Made by a program: the position numbers and the translations under genes. A DNA stretch of 64,000 nt from Hymenobacter sp. 5317J-9 (lineage in GTDB: Bacteria; Bacteroidota; Bacteroidia; Cytophagales; Hymenobacteraceae): the NCBI RefSeq assembly GCF_022921075.1, contig NZ_CP095050.1:4960001-5024000 (forward strand), given 5' to 3'. The notes beneath the pieces are model-generated. The model was given only the letters and a program-made list of their open reading frames with translations. It had not been told where the DNA came from and did no database searches. This document shows positions 1-8,540 of the stretch, one piece after another (position 1 is the stretch's first letter; each line of letters opens with the position of its first letter).

Positions 1-2
1 TG

Positions 3-440
3 GTGCGCGTGCGCGCCCTGGTGAAGCAGTACGGCTACCCCGGCAAGTCGCTGGTGGGCGAGCCCACGAACGAAACCGTGTGGAACGTCATCCAGCATTC
101 CGACGCCATCAAGCAATACCTGCCGCTCATCAAAAAGGCCGCGGCCAAAGGCGAATTGCCCTTTCGGCTGTATGCTCAGATGCTGGACCGCCAGCTCATG
201 CGGGACGGCAAAGCCCAGCTCTACGGCACCCAGGGCATGAGCTACAGCCACACCAACCGCGCCACCGGCCAGCGCGAGGGCCAGCCGCCATTCATCTGGC
301 CTATCAAAGACCCGGCGGGCGTGAACGAGCGCCGCCGCCAGGCCGGTTTCACCACCACCGTGGAGCAGAGCGCCACTGCCCTGGGCATTCCCTACCGCGT
401 GGTGACGCTGGCCGAAGTTGCCCAAATGCCCAAAGACTAG
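3..440 (+). CDS. DUF6624-like protein, 5' truncated by window edge
   Basis: The reading frame is open from the window edge, so the N-terminus is missing and the first visible GTG need not be the start. The visible 145 residues carry the pattern of the DUF6624 family: a GYPG(K/Q)SLVGEPTN block, 'IIQHS'-like text, KYLPLI-like and KGELPFRLYA segments, and MLDRQLM..GKAQLYGTQ. The family is common in Bacteroidota and has no established activity. The ElaA-type acetyltransferase gene follows after 9 bp on the same strand, so the two are probably cotranscribed. Family assignment rests on motif recall; function is unknown. Confidence 0.75.
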   Translation: MRVRALVKQYGYPGKSLVGEPTNETVWNVIQHSDAIKQYLPLIKKAAAKGELPFRLYAQMLDRQLMRDGKAQLYGTQGMSYSHTNRATGQREGQPPFIWPIKDPAGVNERRRQAGFTTTVEQSATALGIPYRVVTLAEVAQMPKD

Positions 441-449
441 CCCCCGACC

Positions 450-899
450 ATGACCATCCGCTGGCACTGCATCGCCTTCGATTCGTTTCCGCCCCTCATT
501 CTCTACGACGTGCTGCGCCTCCGCTCCGAGGTGTTTGTGGTGGAGCAAAACTGTGTTTTTCAGGACATCGACCGCCAGGACCTCGACGCTTACCACTTGC
601 TGGGCTACAGCGAAGGCGGTGAGCTGGTGGCCTACGCCCGCCTGTTTCCGGCCGGCAAGTCCTACGAGGAGGCCAGCATCGGCCGCGTCATCGTGGCGCA
701 GCCCTACCGCAGTTTCGGCCTGGGCCGCGAGCTCATGCGCCAGGCCCTGCTGCATTCCGATGCGCTGTTTGGCCCGCAGCCCAACAAAATCGGCGCCCAG
801 CAGCATCTGGAGGCGTTTTATAATGGCTTTGGCTACGAGCAGTGTGGACCGATGTACGTGGAAGACGGCATTCCGCACATTCCCATGCGGCGGGCGTAA
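450..899 (+). CDS. GNAT family N-acetyltransferase, ElaA type
   Basis: A 149-aa single-domain acetyltransferase. ElaA hallmarks are visible: YDVLRLRSEVFVVEQNC near residues 19-35, the DIDRQDLDAYHL segment that follows, and IGRVIVAQPYRSFGLGRELM near residues 73-92, which contains the acetyl-CoA pyrophosphate-binding signature (R-x-x-G-x-G/A variant). The C-terminal FYNGFGYEQCGPMYVEDGIPHIPM is the usual end of the family. The acceptor substrate of ElaA proteins is unknown. It starts 9 bp after the upstream gene and is followed by an inverted repeat that may end the transcript. Confidence 0.88.
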   Translation: MTIRWHCIAFDSFPPLILYDVLRLRSEVFVVEQNCVFQDIDRQDLDAYHLLGYSEGGELVAYARLFPAGKSYEEASIGRVIVAQPYRSFGLGRELMRQALLHSDALFGPQPNKIGAQQHLEAFYNGFGYEQCGPMYVEDGIPHIPMRRA

Positions 900-924
900 G
901 CAGAGCTAAACACAATACAAAAAA

Positions 925-1017
925 CCGTCATGCTGAGCGCAGTCGAAGCATCTCTACCGCGAAGAGTAAATAATTACTTCGGCGGGAGAGATGCTTCGAC
1001 TGCGCTCAGCATGACGG
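925..1017. repeat. intergenic long inverted repeat (GCTGAGCGCAG family)
   Basis: Arms at 925-955 and 987-1017 are perfect 31-bp reverse complements around a 31-nt loop. The left arm begins CCGTCATGCTGAGCGCAG. The same core recurs near 12.7, 27.2 and 34.2 kb and as a remnant near 42.7 kb. It lies between the 3' ends of convergent genes, so it could act as a transcription stop, but no long T-tract is present. Confidence 0.9.
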
Positions 1018-1042
1018 CCTGATGCTTTCTTACAACAGCTGT

Positions 1043-1744
1043 TTAGTCACAACCTTCCGGGCCACAGGCCGGGCCATCGGCGATGGATACCAGCGCGGGC
1101 TTGGCGGGCTTGAACTCGTCATACACCTTTTCCAGCACCTCGGCGAAAAGCTCCGTGGGCTGGGCGCCGGACACGGCGTATTTGTCCTCAAACACAAAGA
1201 AAGGCACGCCGCGCACGTTGATTTGCTGGGCCTGGTATTCGTCGAGGCGCACGGCGTTGGCGTAGGTGCCGGCCGTGAGGGCTTCGCGAATTTCGGTGGC
1301 GTCGAGGCCCACTTCAGTGCCGAGCTGCACCAGTGTGTCGAGGTCGCCGATGTTCTGGCCTTCGGTGTAGTAGGCGGCAAAAAGGCGCTCCTTGGTGGCG
1401 TCTTGCTTGCCGTGGTGGGCGCCGAGGTGAATGAGCTGGTGCGCCAGGAAGGTGTTGGCCGGGATGGCTTTCTCGAAGTCGTAGTTCAGGCCGACTTCCT
1501 TGGCTACGTTGGTCATGTAGTCGTTCATGCGGCGGCCCTCGGCGGGCGAAACGCCCTTCTTGTTGGCTAGGTGCTCGTGAATGGTCATGCCGGGCACGGC
1601 CTCAAAGTTGGGGTCCAGCTCGAAGCTGTGCCAGACAACTTCTACCTCGTCGCGGTGCGCGAAGGCTTTCAGTGCATTCTCAAACTTGCGCTTGCCGACG
1701 TAGCAGAACGGGCAAACGACGTCGGACCAGATTTCAACTTTCAT
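1043..1744 (-). CDS. DsbA family oxidoreductase, FrnE-like
   Basis: A 233-aa cytoplasmic thioredoxin-fold protein with a DsbA insertion domain. The N-terminus reads EIWSDVVCPFCYVGKR, with the CPFC redox motif at about residues 11-14. The loop with the cis-proline is seen in RGVPFFVFEDKYAVSGAQP. The C-terminal tail carries a second pair of cysteines (CGPEGC), as in other FrnE proteins. No signal peptide is present, so it probably acts in the cytosol on disulfides or as a chaperone during oxidative stress (family knowledge). It is divergent from the aldo/keto reductase gene; the 152-bp gap must hold both promoters. Confidence 0.9.
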   Translation of the reverse strand: MKVEIWSDVVCPFCYVGKRKFENALKAFAHRDEVEVVWHSFELDPNFEAVPGMTIHEHLANKKGVSPAEGRRMNDYMTNVAKEVGLNYDFEKAIPANTFLAHQLIHLGAHHGKQDATKERLFAAYYTEGQNIGDLDTLVQLGTEVGLDATEIREALTAGTYANAVRLDEYQAQQINVRGVPFFVFEDKYAVSGAQPTELFAEVLEKVYDEFKPAKPALVSIADGPACGPEGCD

Positions 1745-1896
1745 ATCGTTGGGATTTTTGCAGCAATGGAAGAGGCTACAAGCAGTGGCAGTACAGAAAA
1801 GTTTCGGGGAGGCAGAACGTCAGCTACAACCTTCGGCCCCAAACCGTAGTTAACAAGCCCGGCCCAAATGCGGCCTTTCACCCGACCAATCCCCTT

Positions 1897-2895
1897 ATGG
1901 AATTTCAAGAATTAGGCAACTCCGGCGTTTCCGTTTCGCGCATCACCTTTGGCAGCTGGGCGGCCGGCGGCTGGATGTGGGGCGGCACCGAGCAGAACGA
2001 CGCCGTGGGCGCCATCCGGGCCAGCTACGACCTGGGTGTAACCAGCATCGACACCGCGCCGGTGTACGGCATGGGCTTCAGCGAAGAAATTGTGGGCGAG
2101 GCCATCAAGGGCCTGCCGCGCGACAAGGTGCAACTCCTCACCAAGTTTGGCATGCGCTGGGATTTGGCCAAGGGCGACTTCGCCATGAAAACCAAGGACA
2201 ACGACGGCCGCGACCTCGACGTGTACAAGTACGCCGGCCGCGACAGCATCATCAAGGAGTGCGAAAACAGCCTGCGCCGCCTCGGCACCGACTACATCGA
2301 CCTCTACCAGCAGCACTGGCCCGACGTGACCACGCCCATCGACGAAACGATGGAGGCCCTGAGTCGGCTCATCGAGCAGGGCAAGGTGCGCGCCGGCGGC
2401 GTGAGCAATTACTCGGTGGCCCAGATGCAGGAAGCCGAAAAAACCCTGACGCTGGCCTCAAACCAGGTGCCCTACAGCATGGTGCGCCGCGACATTGAGC
2501 AGGACGTGGTGCCATATTGCATTGAACACCACAAGGCCATTCTGGTGTACAGCCCGCTGCAGTTGGGCTTGCTCACGGGTAAGATGAAGCCGGGCCAGGA
2601 GTTTGGCGAGGGCGACCTGCGCCGGGGCCACCGCCTCTTCACGCCCGAAAACGTGAAGCGCGTGAACGACGTGCTGAACAAGATTCGCCCGCTGGCCGAA
2701 ACCAAAAACGCCACCCTGGGCCAGCTCGTGCTGCGCTGGACGCTGGCGCAGCCCGGCATCACGGTGGCGCTGGTGGGCGCCCGCAACCCCGAGCAGGCCG
2801 TGCAAAACGCCCGCGCCATGGATTTCCGGCTCACGTTCGAGGAAGTGGACTTCATCAACAAGCAGCTGAAAGCCCTGGAAGTGGCGCCGGCCTAA
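1897..2895 (+). CDS. aldo/keto reductase
   Basis: A 332-aa NAD(P)H-dependent reductase. The ATG at 1897 is chosen because MEFQELGNSGVSVSRITFGSW is the normal start of the family; the open frame further upstream has no family-like sequence. Catalytic-tetrad regions are visible: SIDTAPVYGMGFSEE (Asp, Tyr), LLTKFG (Lys) and DLYQQHWPD (His). The cofactor end reads TVALVGARNPEQAVQNA. It resembles the AKR11/12 or YhdN branch; the physiological substrate is unknown. Confidence 0.9.
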   Translation: MEFQELGNSGVSVSRITFGSWAAGGWMWGGTEQNDAVGAIRASYDLGVTSIDTAPVYGMGFSEEIVGEAIKGLPRDKVQLLTKFGMRWDLAKGDFAMKTKDNDGRDLDVYKYAGRDSIIKECENSLRRLGTDYIDLYQQHWPDVTTPIDETMEALSRLIEQGKVRAGGVSNYSVAQMQEAEKTLTLASNQVPYSMVRRDIEQDVVPYCIEHHKAILVYSPLQLGLLTGKMKPGQEFGEGDLRRGHRLFTPENVKRVNDVLNKIRPLAETKNATLGQLVLRWTLAQPGITVALVGARNPEQAVQNARAMDFRLTFEEVDFINKQLKALEVAPA

Positions 2896-2933
2896 GCTGG
2901 GGCACGGGAGAGGCAAGCAAGCAGTGGCACTTC

Positions 2934-2941
2934 TACCTTTG
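2934..2941 (+). promoter_or_regulatory. putative -7 element TACCTTTG, leaderless arrangement
   Basis: TACCTTTG matches the Bacteroidota -7 consensus TAnnTTTG and lies only 5 bp before the ATG at 2947. Transcription would then start at or next to the start codon. No clear TTG -33 box is visible. Confidence 0.5.
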
Positions 2942-2946
2942 TGGCC

Positions 2947-3432
2947 ATGGCAACTCCCGTTTTTTTCCGCGCCCAGCTGGAGCCGGGCGGCCCTAGCTTC
3001 ATGCCCACCCAAACCATTGTGGTGCCGGCCGAAGTGCTCGCAGCCCTGGGCGGTAAAAGCACGAAGCGCGTCATCGTCGGCATCAATGGGCACTCGCTGC
3101 GGCTGGGACTGCTGCTGCTGGAAGGCGGCGGGCGCTACCTCATGCTCAACAAGGACGTGTGCCGCGCCGTGGGCATCGAGTTGGGCCAGTGGCTGGACGT
3201 GACCATTGCGCCCGACCCCGCCCCTGACCACGTGGACCTTCCCGACGAGCTGGCCGAAGCCCTGGCCGCCTGGCCCGAGGCCGAAGCCGCGTTCAACCGC
3301 TACAGCGGCTCGCACCGTCGGGCCATGGCCCGGCTGGTGGCCGAGGCCAAACAAGCCGAAACCCGCGCCCGCCGCGCCGTGACGCTTACGGAGCGGCTGG
3401 CACGGGGCCTGCACCCGTTCCGGGGCGACTGA
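2947..3432 (+). CDS. DUF1905/YdeI-like (OmdA) protein
   Basis: A 161-aa protein with an N-terminal DUF1905 beta-barrel-like domain (FFRAQLEPGG.SFMPTQTIVVPAEVLAAL, then RVIVGINGHSLRLGLLLLEGGGRYLMLNKDVCRAVGIELGQWLDVTI). It ends in the short YdeI/OmdA helical tail (ELAEAL...AEAAFNRYSGSHRRAMARLVAEAKQAETRARRAV). The ATG at 2947 fits the family start and the -7 element just upstream; an in-frame GTG at 2941 overlaps that element. The molecular role is not established. A second YdeI-like gene lies at 61630-62208 in this window. Confidence 0.82.
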   Translation: MATPVFFRAQLEPGGPSFMPTQTIVVPAEVLAALGGKSTKRVIVGINGHSLRLGLLLLEGGGRYLMLNKDVCRAVGIELGQWLDVTIAPDPAPDHVDLPDELAEALAAWPEAEAAFNRYSGSHRRAMARLVAEAKQAETRARRAVTLTERLARGLHPFRGD

Positions 3433-3442
3433 GTACTTCACC

Positions 3443-3480
3443 AAAAAAGCCGCACCTGGAATTTCAGGTGCGGCTTTTTT
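3443..3480. terminator. bidirectional intrinsic terminator
   Basis: A-tract, 10-bp perfect stem GCCGCACCTG (3449-3458) with CAGGTGCGGC (3465-3474), 6-nt loop, then a T-tract. It lies between convergent genes and can serve both. Confidence 0.93.
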
Positions 3481-3502
3481 ACCAAGTGGTGTCCCGTACG
3501 GG

Positions 3503-3943
3503 CTAGTCTTTCAGCACGATGCTGACCACTTTGCCGGGGCCGTCGACCATGAACTTGCATTCGTCGAAACCGGGCGCGGCCACGGTGGGGCGCACGTTGT
3601 TCGAGAAGGCGTAGGGCTCGGTGGGAATACCGAGGAAATTCTTGTCGATTTTGTCGTTGTTGTTCAAATCCTGGGTGATGGCCACGGCCCACTCGCCCCG
3701 GGGCAGCTCCACGGGCAAGGTGAACTCGCTTTTGCCGGCCGGCTTCACGGTTTTGGAAAACGCCCATTTGCCGCTTTTTAGAAAACCCTCGCGGGTATTG
3801 TAAAAATACAGCCTCACGGCCGACGTGGTGGACACCAGCGAGGTGACGGTCACGGTGACGGACTGGGGAGCATCCGAACCGGGAGCAGCCGCATTCAGCA
3901 GCAAACCACTCATAAACAACGCAGCGAGGGGCAATAAAGTCAT
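3503..3943 (-). CDS. DUF2141 domain-containing secreted protein
   Basis: A 146-aa protein with a short hydrophobic signal segment (LLPLAALFMSGLLLNAAA) followed by one DUF2141 domain. Typical family text is visible: VTVTSLVSTTSAVRLYFYNTREGFLK, FTLPVELPRGEWAVAITQDLNNNDKIDKNFLGIPTEPYAFSNN. The Asp/Asn-rich DLNNNDKID segment is characteristic. The family has no known biochemical role. It is divergent from the META-domain lipoprotein gene, with a shared 155-bp promoter region. Confidence 0.9.
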   Translation of the reverse strand: MTLLPLAALFMSGLLLNAAAPGSDAPQSVTVTVTSLVSTTSAVRLYFYNTREGFLKSGKWAFSKTVKPAGKSEFTLPVELPRGEWAVAITQDLNNNDKIDKNFLGIPTEPYAFSNNVRPTVAAPGFDECKFMVDGPGKVVSIVLKD

Positions 3944-4098
3944 AAGCGGAAGGCAAAACGGTGGAAGTAGGCTGGCAACACCTGTGCTTACGGAAAGAGT
4001 TCGATAACAGCTGGTTTTGGGCCGGCGGTGGGCGGCGGACCCTGCCGTTTTTTTCGCTACTATTGCAACAGTCTTTCACGCACACCCTCATCCGTCCG

Positions 4099-4542
4099 AT
4101 GACTTTCCGGCGCCTGTTCCCCGCAACATTCCTTGCAACCCTGGCCCTGAGCAGCTGCGAGAAAGACGACAGCGCCGCACCCATCGACCTGCCGCTTGGT
4201 GGCCGCTGGATGCTGGCCCGCATCGACGCGTTTCCGGTGGAGGCGTCCAGCTACTCGGGCACCACCAAGTCCTACCTGGAGTTTCAGGACCTGGGCAAGG
4301 CCGTGGTGGGCCTGGGGCCGTGCAACAACTTCAGCGGCCGCTTCGCGCTGGGCCCCGGGCAAGGCCTCACGCTTTCCGCCCCCATTTCGACCCGCGTGAC
4401 TTGCCCCGTGCAGCAGCTCGAAACCCAGTACCTCGACAACCTGGCCTTGACGGCGCGCTACGAAATCAGCGGCGGCGAGCTGCGGCTGTTCGATGCCACG
4501 GCCGCCGCGCCGCGCCTCACGTTTCGGCGCGCCGGGGAGTAG
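4099..4542 (+). CDS. META/HslJ-like domain lipoprotein
   Basis: A 147-aa lipoprotein. The ATG at 4099 gives MTFRRLFPATFLATLALSSC, a lipoprotein signal with a lipobox Cys near residue 20. The rest is one META domain: a GGRWMLARIDAFPV start, YLEFQDLGKAVVGLGPCNNFSGRF core with the CNNFSGxF motif, and ISTRVTCPVQQLETQYLDNLALTARYEISGGELRLFD. META domains occur in envelope proteins linked to stress or antibiotic tolerance (HslJ), but the function here is not known. The start is chosen over upstream in-frame sequence because of the signal peptide. Confidence 0.85.
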   Translation: MTFRRLFPATFLATLALSSCEKDDSAAPIDLPLGGRWMLARIDAFPVEASSYSGTTKSYLEFQDLGKAVVGLGPCNNFSGRFALGPGQGLTLSAPISTRVTCPVQQLETQYLDNLALTARYEISGGELRLFDATAAAPRLTFRRAGE

Positions 4543-4634
4543 TGTTCCGGCCGGCCGTGCCGGCAACCCCATGCGCGCAAACGCGGTAAAGCCCCACCAT
4601 GAGGCCACCTGGGGCCCGGCACTAGTTATCGGAC

Positions 4635-5966
4635 ATGGAAGGGTTAACGAAAATAGACGACCTCGGCAAACCGCGCGTGGTGATAGTGGGCGGCGGTTTT
4701 GGCGGCCTGGAGCTGGCCAAGGCCCTGGCCCACGCCCCCGTGCAGGTGGTGCTGATTGACAAGCAGAACTACCACACCTTCCAGCCGCTGCTCTACCAGG
4801 TGGCCACCGCCGGGCTGGACGAGGGCGACATCGTGTCGCCGTTTCGCAAAATCCTCAACGAGCAGGACAATTTTTACTTCCGGCTGGCCGAGGTGCTGTC
4901 GGTCGATGCGCAGGCGCAAATCGTGGAAACCAGCATCGGCTGCGTGCGCTACGACTACCTGGTGCTGGCCACCGGCGCCACCACCAACTACTTCGGCGAC
5001 GAGCAAATGGCCCAGAACGCCATCGCCATCAAGAGCGTGGAGGACGCCATTGAGCTGCGCAACACGGTGCTTTCCAACTTCGAGCAGGCCCTGCAGCTCG
5101 GCGACATGGAGCAGCTCAACAGCCTCCTGGACTTTGTGATAGTGGGCGGCGGCCCCACCGGCGTCGAAATAGCCGGGGCCCTGAGCGAGCTGCGCAAGCA
5201 CGTGTTCCCGAAGGACTATCGCGAAATCGACTTCAAAGAAATGGACATTCACTTGGTGCAGAGCGGGCCGGTGCTGCTGAAGGGCATGTCGGCCAACGCC
5301 TCGGCGCAGGCGCTGAAGTCGCTGCAGGAGTTTGGGGTGCAGGTGTGGCTCGACGCCCGGGTGAAATCCTACGACGGCTACACCGCGACGCTGAACACCG
5401 GCCAGCAGCTGGTGTCGCGCACCCTCATCTGGGCCGCCGGCGTCACGGGCGCCCCCATCAAGGGCCTCGACGCCTCGTGCCTGCTGCCCGGCAACCGCTA
5501 CGCCGTGGACGTGTACAACCGCGTGCAGGGCTACGAAAACGTCTTCGCCATCGGCGACATCGCCCTGATGAAAACCGACGCCTACCCCGACGGCCACCCC
5601 ATGGTGGCCCAGCCTGCGCTGCAGCAGGGCCGCCTGCTGGGCGAAAACCTCTACCGCGTGCTCACCAACCAGCTCATGCAGCCCTTCGCCTACCACGACA
5701 AGGGCGCCATGGCCACCATCGGCCGCAACCACGCCGTGGCCGACGTGAAGCTCTTCGGCAAGGAATACCACCTGCAGGGCGTGCTGGCCTGGCTGGCCTG
5801 GAGCGTGGTGCACGTGGTGTCGCTCGTGGGCTTCCGCAACCGCCTGATGGTGCTGCTGCAGTGGACCTGGAGCTACCTCAGCTACGACAAGGGCCTGCGC
5901 TACATCATCGGCAAAACCAAGGCCCCGCTGGTGGAAACGAGCGTGGAGGACAAGGCGATATTGTGA
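4635..5966 (+). CDS. ndh: type II NADH dehydrogenase (NDH-2)
   Basis: A 443-aa FAD-dependent NAD(P)H:quinone oxidoreductase. The FAD-binding Rossmann motif VVIVGGGFGGLELAKAL is near residues 15-31. The QPLLYQVATAGLDEGDIVSPFRKIL segment typical of NDH-2 follows. The NAD-binding motif VIVGGGPTGVEIAGALSEL is near residue 170, and the second FAD motif VFAIGDIAL near residue 305. The C-terminus is hydrophobic and amphipathic (VLAWLAWSVVHVVSLVGFRNRLMVLLQW), as expected for membrane anchoring. It passes electrons from NADH to menaquinone without pumping protons (family knowledge). Its stop codon is 3 bp from the stop of the convergent AT-rich ATPase gene, so no normal terminator remains downstream. 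Confidence 0.93.
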   Translation: MEGLTKIDDLGKPRVVIVGGGFGGLELAKALAHAPVQVVLIDKQNYHTFQPLLYQVATAGLDEGDIVSPFRKILNEQDNFYFRLAEVLSVDAQAQIVETSIGCVRYDYLVLATGATTNYFGDEQMAQNAIAIKSVEDAIELRNTVLSNFEQALQLGDMEQLNSLLDFVIVGGGPTGVEIAGALSELRKHVFPKDYREIDFKEMDIHLVQSGPVLLKGMSANASAQALKSLQEFGVQVWLDARVKSYDGYTATLNTGQQLVSRTLIWAAGVTGAPIKGLDASCLLPGNRYAVDVYNRVQGYENVFAIGDIALMKTDAYPDGHPMVAQPALQQGRLLGENLYRVLTNQLMQPFAYHDKGAMATIGRNHAVADVKLFGKEYHLQGVLAWLAWSVVHVVSLVGFRNRLMVLLQWTWSYLSYDKGLRYIIGKTKAPLVETSVEDKAIL

Positions 5967-5969
5967 ATA

Positions 5970-8336
5970 TTATTGCACCAACCTTAGTGCAGGGACAATT
6001 GCATTATGAACTCTAAATCTTCTTACGGAAAGTTTACCGGCTAAAATTTTATTTCTTAAATCGACATTCAAATCGTATTCAAAAACAAAGTTGTTTGCAG
6101 TAACCTCTCTTCCAAGAATTGATAACGCAACCAAGTGGTCAATAAAATGCTCACGACTTTTATCGTCGCCATCATCAATATTAGCCAATTGCATTGCAGT
6201 CACTATATCCTCTTCGCATAATACGGTAGTATTACCAGCGAGATTATACATGAAATTCTCCATCTGTTGTTGAGTAACTCCATTCTCAACAAACAATGAA
6301 GTAAGTACCCACTCAGAATAGAGCAAGTAAGCTTTTTCAACATCACTACTCTCTATTATTGAATGGCCTCTGGCAACAGCAGTATCCTTTGCCTGCCTAA
6401 TAAAATAAATCAAATCCCTTGGCCGAGGAAATATCCTATTAAATATATAATCATCGATAATTTCATCAGCAACTGAGTGGCTTATGTATTTATCCCAAAA
6501 TTCTGAAGCGTCCGAATGCTTAGGGTTAAGTTGAACGAATCTTTCATTTAGAATTCTTAGCAGAATTTCCTTGTCATCGTACGTCAGCTCTGACTTCTCA
6601 ATTTTATCAGGCTCACGAGCAGACTTCATTATGTGCCTAAGAATGTCACTGCGCAGGAATATAGTAAGATTAAAAGCAACATTAATTTGCTTTTGTTTTA
6701 TAAAAGAAATTTCTTTAGCTATTCGCCCGGTAACGCTTAACAAGCCTAAAATCCATTGGCTCAGTACTGGCAAATCATTGTCTTTACGCCATGACTTATC
6801 AAGATTATCAATCAATACAATTATACGACCTGATTTTGGAGCAATTTCAGCTATATGTGCTCTTATATCAAAGAGAATAGTATCATGAAGCAACTCAGAT
6901 ATCCTTTCTTTAAATCTCTGCTGTGTGTCTTCAACAAGAGAAGCGAAAAGCTCCTTAAGCTTTTCTAATTGAACTTCCATTCTTGTTGAAAAATCAGGAA
7001 GTATTGTCTGCTGATGTCTGTTTACGTAATCTAAAAAATCTTGCTCTTGAATACTAAGTGAATAAAGAGGCTTATTTGCAACTCTTTCATAAAGGCTTTT
7101 AGCAACCTCAGTATATATTAAAAATTTCCAAACAGCTTCAATGAGATAATGTTTTTGGAAATCCTCGCCAGAAGCACGCAGCAGTACTAGTAGACCATCT
7201 ATCTCAAAGCTAATAGGCTTTATCACGCACACAACGTTTCTTACATCAGAGGACAATTCTTGTTCAAGAAAATAAAAACTAGCTGTTTTTCCGCATCCTT
7301 TACGTCCTACGATTATATTATGCTCATTCTTAACCAAGCTTTTAATGTGCTTTATCTGCACATAATAATCGTATATCTTTGAGCTCTCATGTTCAGCAAT
7401 CCATTCCCCAAAAGAAATAGTTTGTAATTCGCTCTTTGGCCTTTCACCAGAACGGCTTTTCTTAGGAGCAACAAACAACTCTGCTACTTCTGCCTTTAGA
7501 TTAGCAACAAATCCAACAACAGACTTATTAGCTTGGTCAGAATAATCGTAAACTTTTATCAGGCTTCTGTAATCCGAGGAAGGTATATAAGGATGCTCAA
7601 CAATCATTAGAACTCTTTTATTCAAGCCAAATGCTAATCCAGATATAAAAGCGCACTTGGTATTCTGCAAGCTATGCCCACTTCTTGCTGTTGAACTAAA
7701 CTCAGCTAATACAGCTAGTGTGGACCACACGTTCTGCATGTACCAAGACAAATTTTGAACCTTTGATTCACTAGGGTCATCTAGAACTAGAGGAATATTT
7801 CTGCTTTCAACAGCCCTATATACAGCGCTACTTGCCGTAGTGTCTATCTGTTGCTTTAAATAAAGCAAAATACTTGGCGTAGCATCCGGGTCTGTGTAGT
7901 TTGACACTAACCTTGGGAGTAAACGTTCTCCTTCAAAAGGCCTGTCTTTTTCAAAGGCAGCCACAATTCCTCTGTCATTAGTATAAGCACTGTATGTAAT
8001 ATCTTTTAAAAGGCCAAGCTGGTCATATTTCCGTACAGATTCCTCATGTGAAGTATCAAAAACGAGCCAAATTGGCTTGTTTTTCCCAATTGCAAATCCT
8101 ATTTCATATAAAACATTATCATTCATTCCTGTTAAGTCAAAACAAGCAAAGTCGCTATTCTCAATATTACGCAGAATATCATTAATTACTAAACTACCTC
8201 CCTTAGCTAACTTTCGCCATGTTAGTATTTCTATTTCCTGACTTTCATTTATAGTTTTAACAGCTGCCTCTACTGCCTCCCCTGCACTATTTGGATTACT
8301 GCTATATCCAAAAAAACCCTTTAATTTATTAGGCAT
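5970..8336 (-). CDS. Sll1717-type P-loop ATPase with N-terminal deoxyribosyltransferase-like domains (candidate defence protein)
   Basis: A 788-aa protein whose DNA is strikingly AT-rich compared with both flanks. Residues 1-140 look like a nucleoside 2-deoxyribosyltransferase/TIR-like domain (FACFDLTGMNDNVLYEIGFA at 63-82, then KPIWLVFD). Residues 160-290 look like a second, weaker copy (CAFISGLAFGLNKRVLMIVEHP). Residues 305-788 contain Walker A GRKGCGKT at 344-351, a Walker B-like RIIVLIDNLDKSW at 504-516, a sensor-like TIFLRSDI at 558-565, and the FPRPRDLIYFIRQAKDTA block (636-653) that I associate with the Sll1717 P-loop ATPase family. No transmembrane segment is obvious. Similar domain pairings occur in antiphage STAND/AAA-type proteins; a defence role is inference. 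It is a single-gene unit with its own -7 element. Confidence 0.75.
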   Translation of the reverse strand: MPNKLKGFFGYSSNPNSAGEAVEAAVKTINESQEIEILTWRKLAKGGSLVINDILRNIENSDFACFDLTGMNDNVLYEIGFAIGKNKPIWLVFDTSHEESVRKYDQLGLLKDITYSAYTNDRGIVAAFEKDRPFEGERLLPRLVSNYTDPDATPSILLYLKQQIDTTASSAVYRAVESRNIPLVLDDPSESKVQNLSWYMQNVWSTLAVLAEFSSTARSGHSLQNTKCAFISGLAFGLNKRVLMIVEHPYIPSSDYRSLIKVYDYSDQANKSVVGFVANLKAEVAELFVAPKKSRSGERPKSELQTISFGEWIAEHESSKIYDYYVQIKHIKSLVKNEHNIIVGRKGCGKTASFYFLEQELSSDVRNVVCVIKPISFEIDGLLVLLRASGEDFQKHYLIEAVWKFLIYTEVAKSLYERVANKPLYSLSIQEQDFLDYVNRHQQTILPDFSTRMEVQLEKLKELFASLVEDTQQRFKERISELLHDTILFDIRAHIAEIAPKSGRIIVLIDNLDKSWRKDNDLPVLSQWILGLLSVTGRIAKEISFIKQKQINVAFNLTIFLRSDILRHIMKSAREPDKIEKSELTYDDKEILLRILNERFVQLNPKHSDASEFWDKYISHSVADEIIDDYIFNRIFPRPRDLIYFIRQAKDTAVARGHSIIESSDVEKAYLLYSEWVLTSLFVENGVTQQQMENFMYNLAGNTTVLCEEDIVTAMQLANIDDGDDKSREHFIDHLVALSILGREVTANNFVFEYDLNVDLRNKILAGKLSVRRFRVHNAIVPALRLVQ

Positions 8337-8391
8337 GCCTTTTAAACTTTGTTAAACAATTATTTTTCAATACATGAGCCCCCTCTTGCCT

Positions 8392-8399
8392 CAAATGTA
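8392..8399 (-). promoter_or_regulatory. putative -7 element TACATTTG for the AT-rich ATPase gene
   Basis: On the minus strand this reads TACATTTG, a match to TAnnTTTG, 56 bp upstream of the ATG at 8336. It suggests the AT-rich gene came from, or is adapted to, a Bacteroidota host. No convincing -33 TTG was found at the usual distance. Confidence 0.5.
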
Positions 8400-8540
8400 T
8401 GCATTAAACCAAAGCAGTAGTCATAAGTCTCTTTAACTATTTGCATTCTCCCTAATCCTCCCTACCTTCCCCCCACACTTACCGCCACACTCTCACCCCT
8501 AACCCCCCACTCTACCAACCGCCGCCGGGACGTTCCTTTC

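Noticed and set aside
925-1017. Inverted repeats as ends of an insertion sequence
   Set aside because: No transposase or cargo lies between the arms; loops are only 20-43 nt in most copies.
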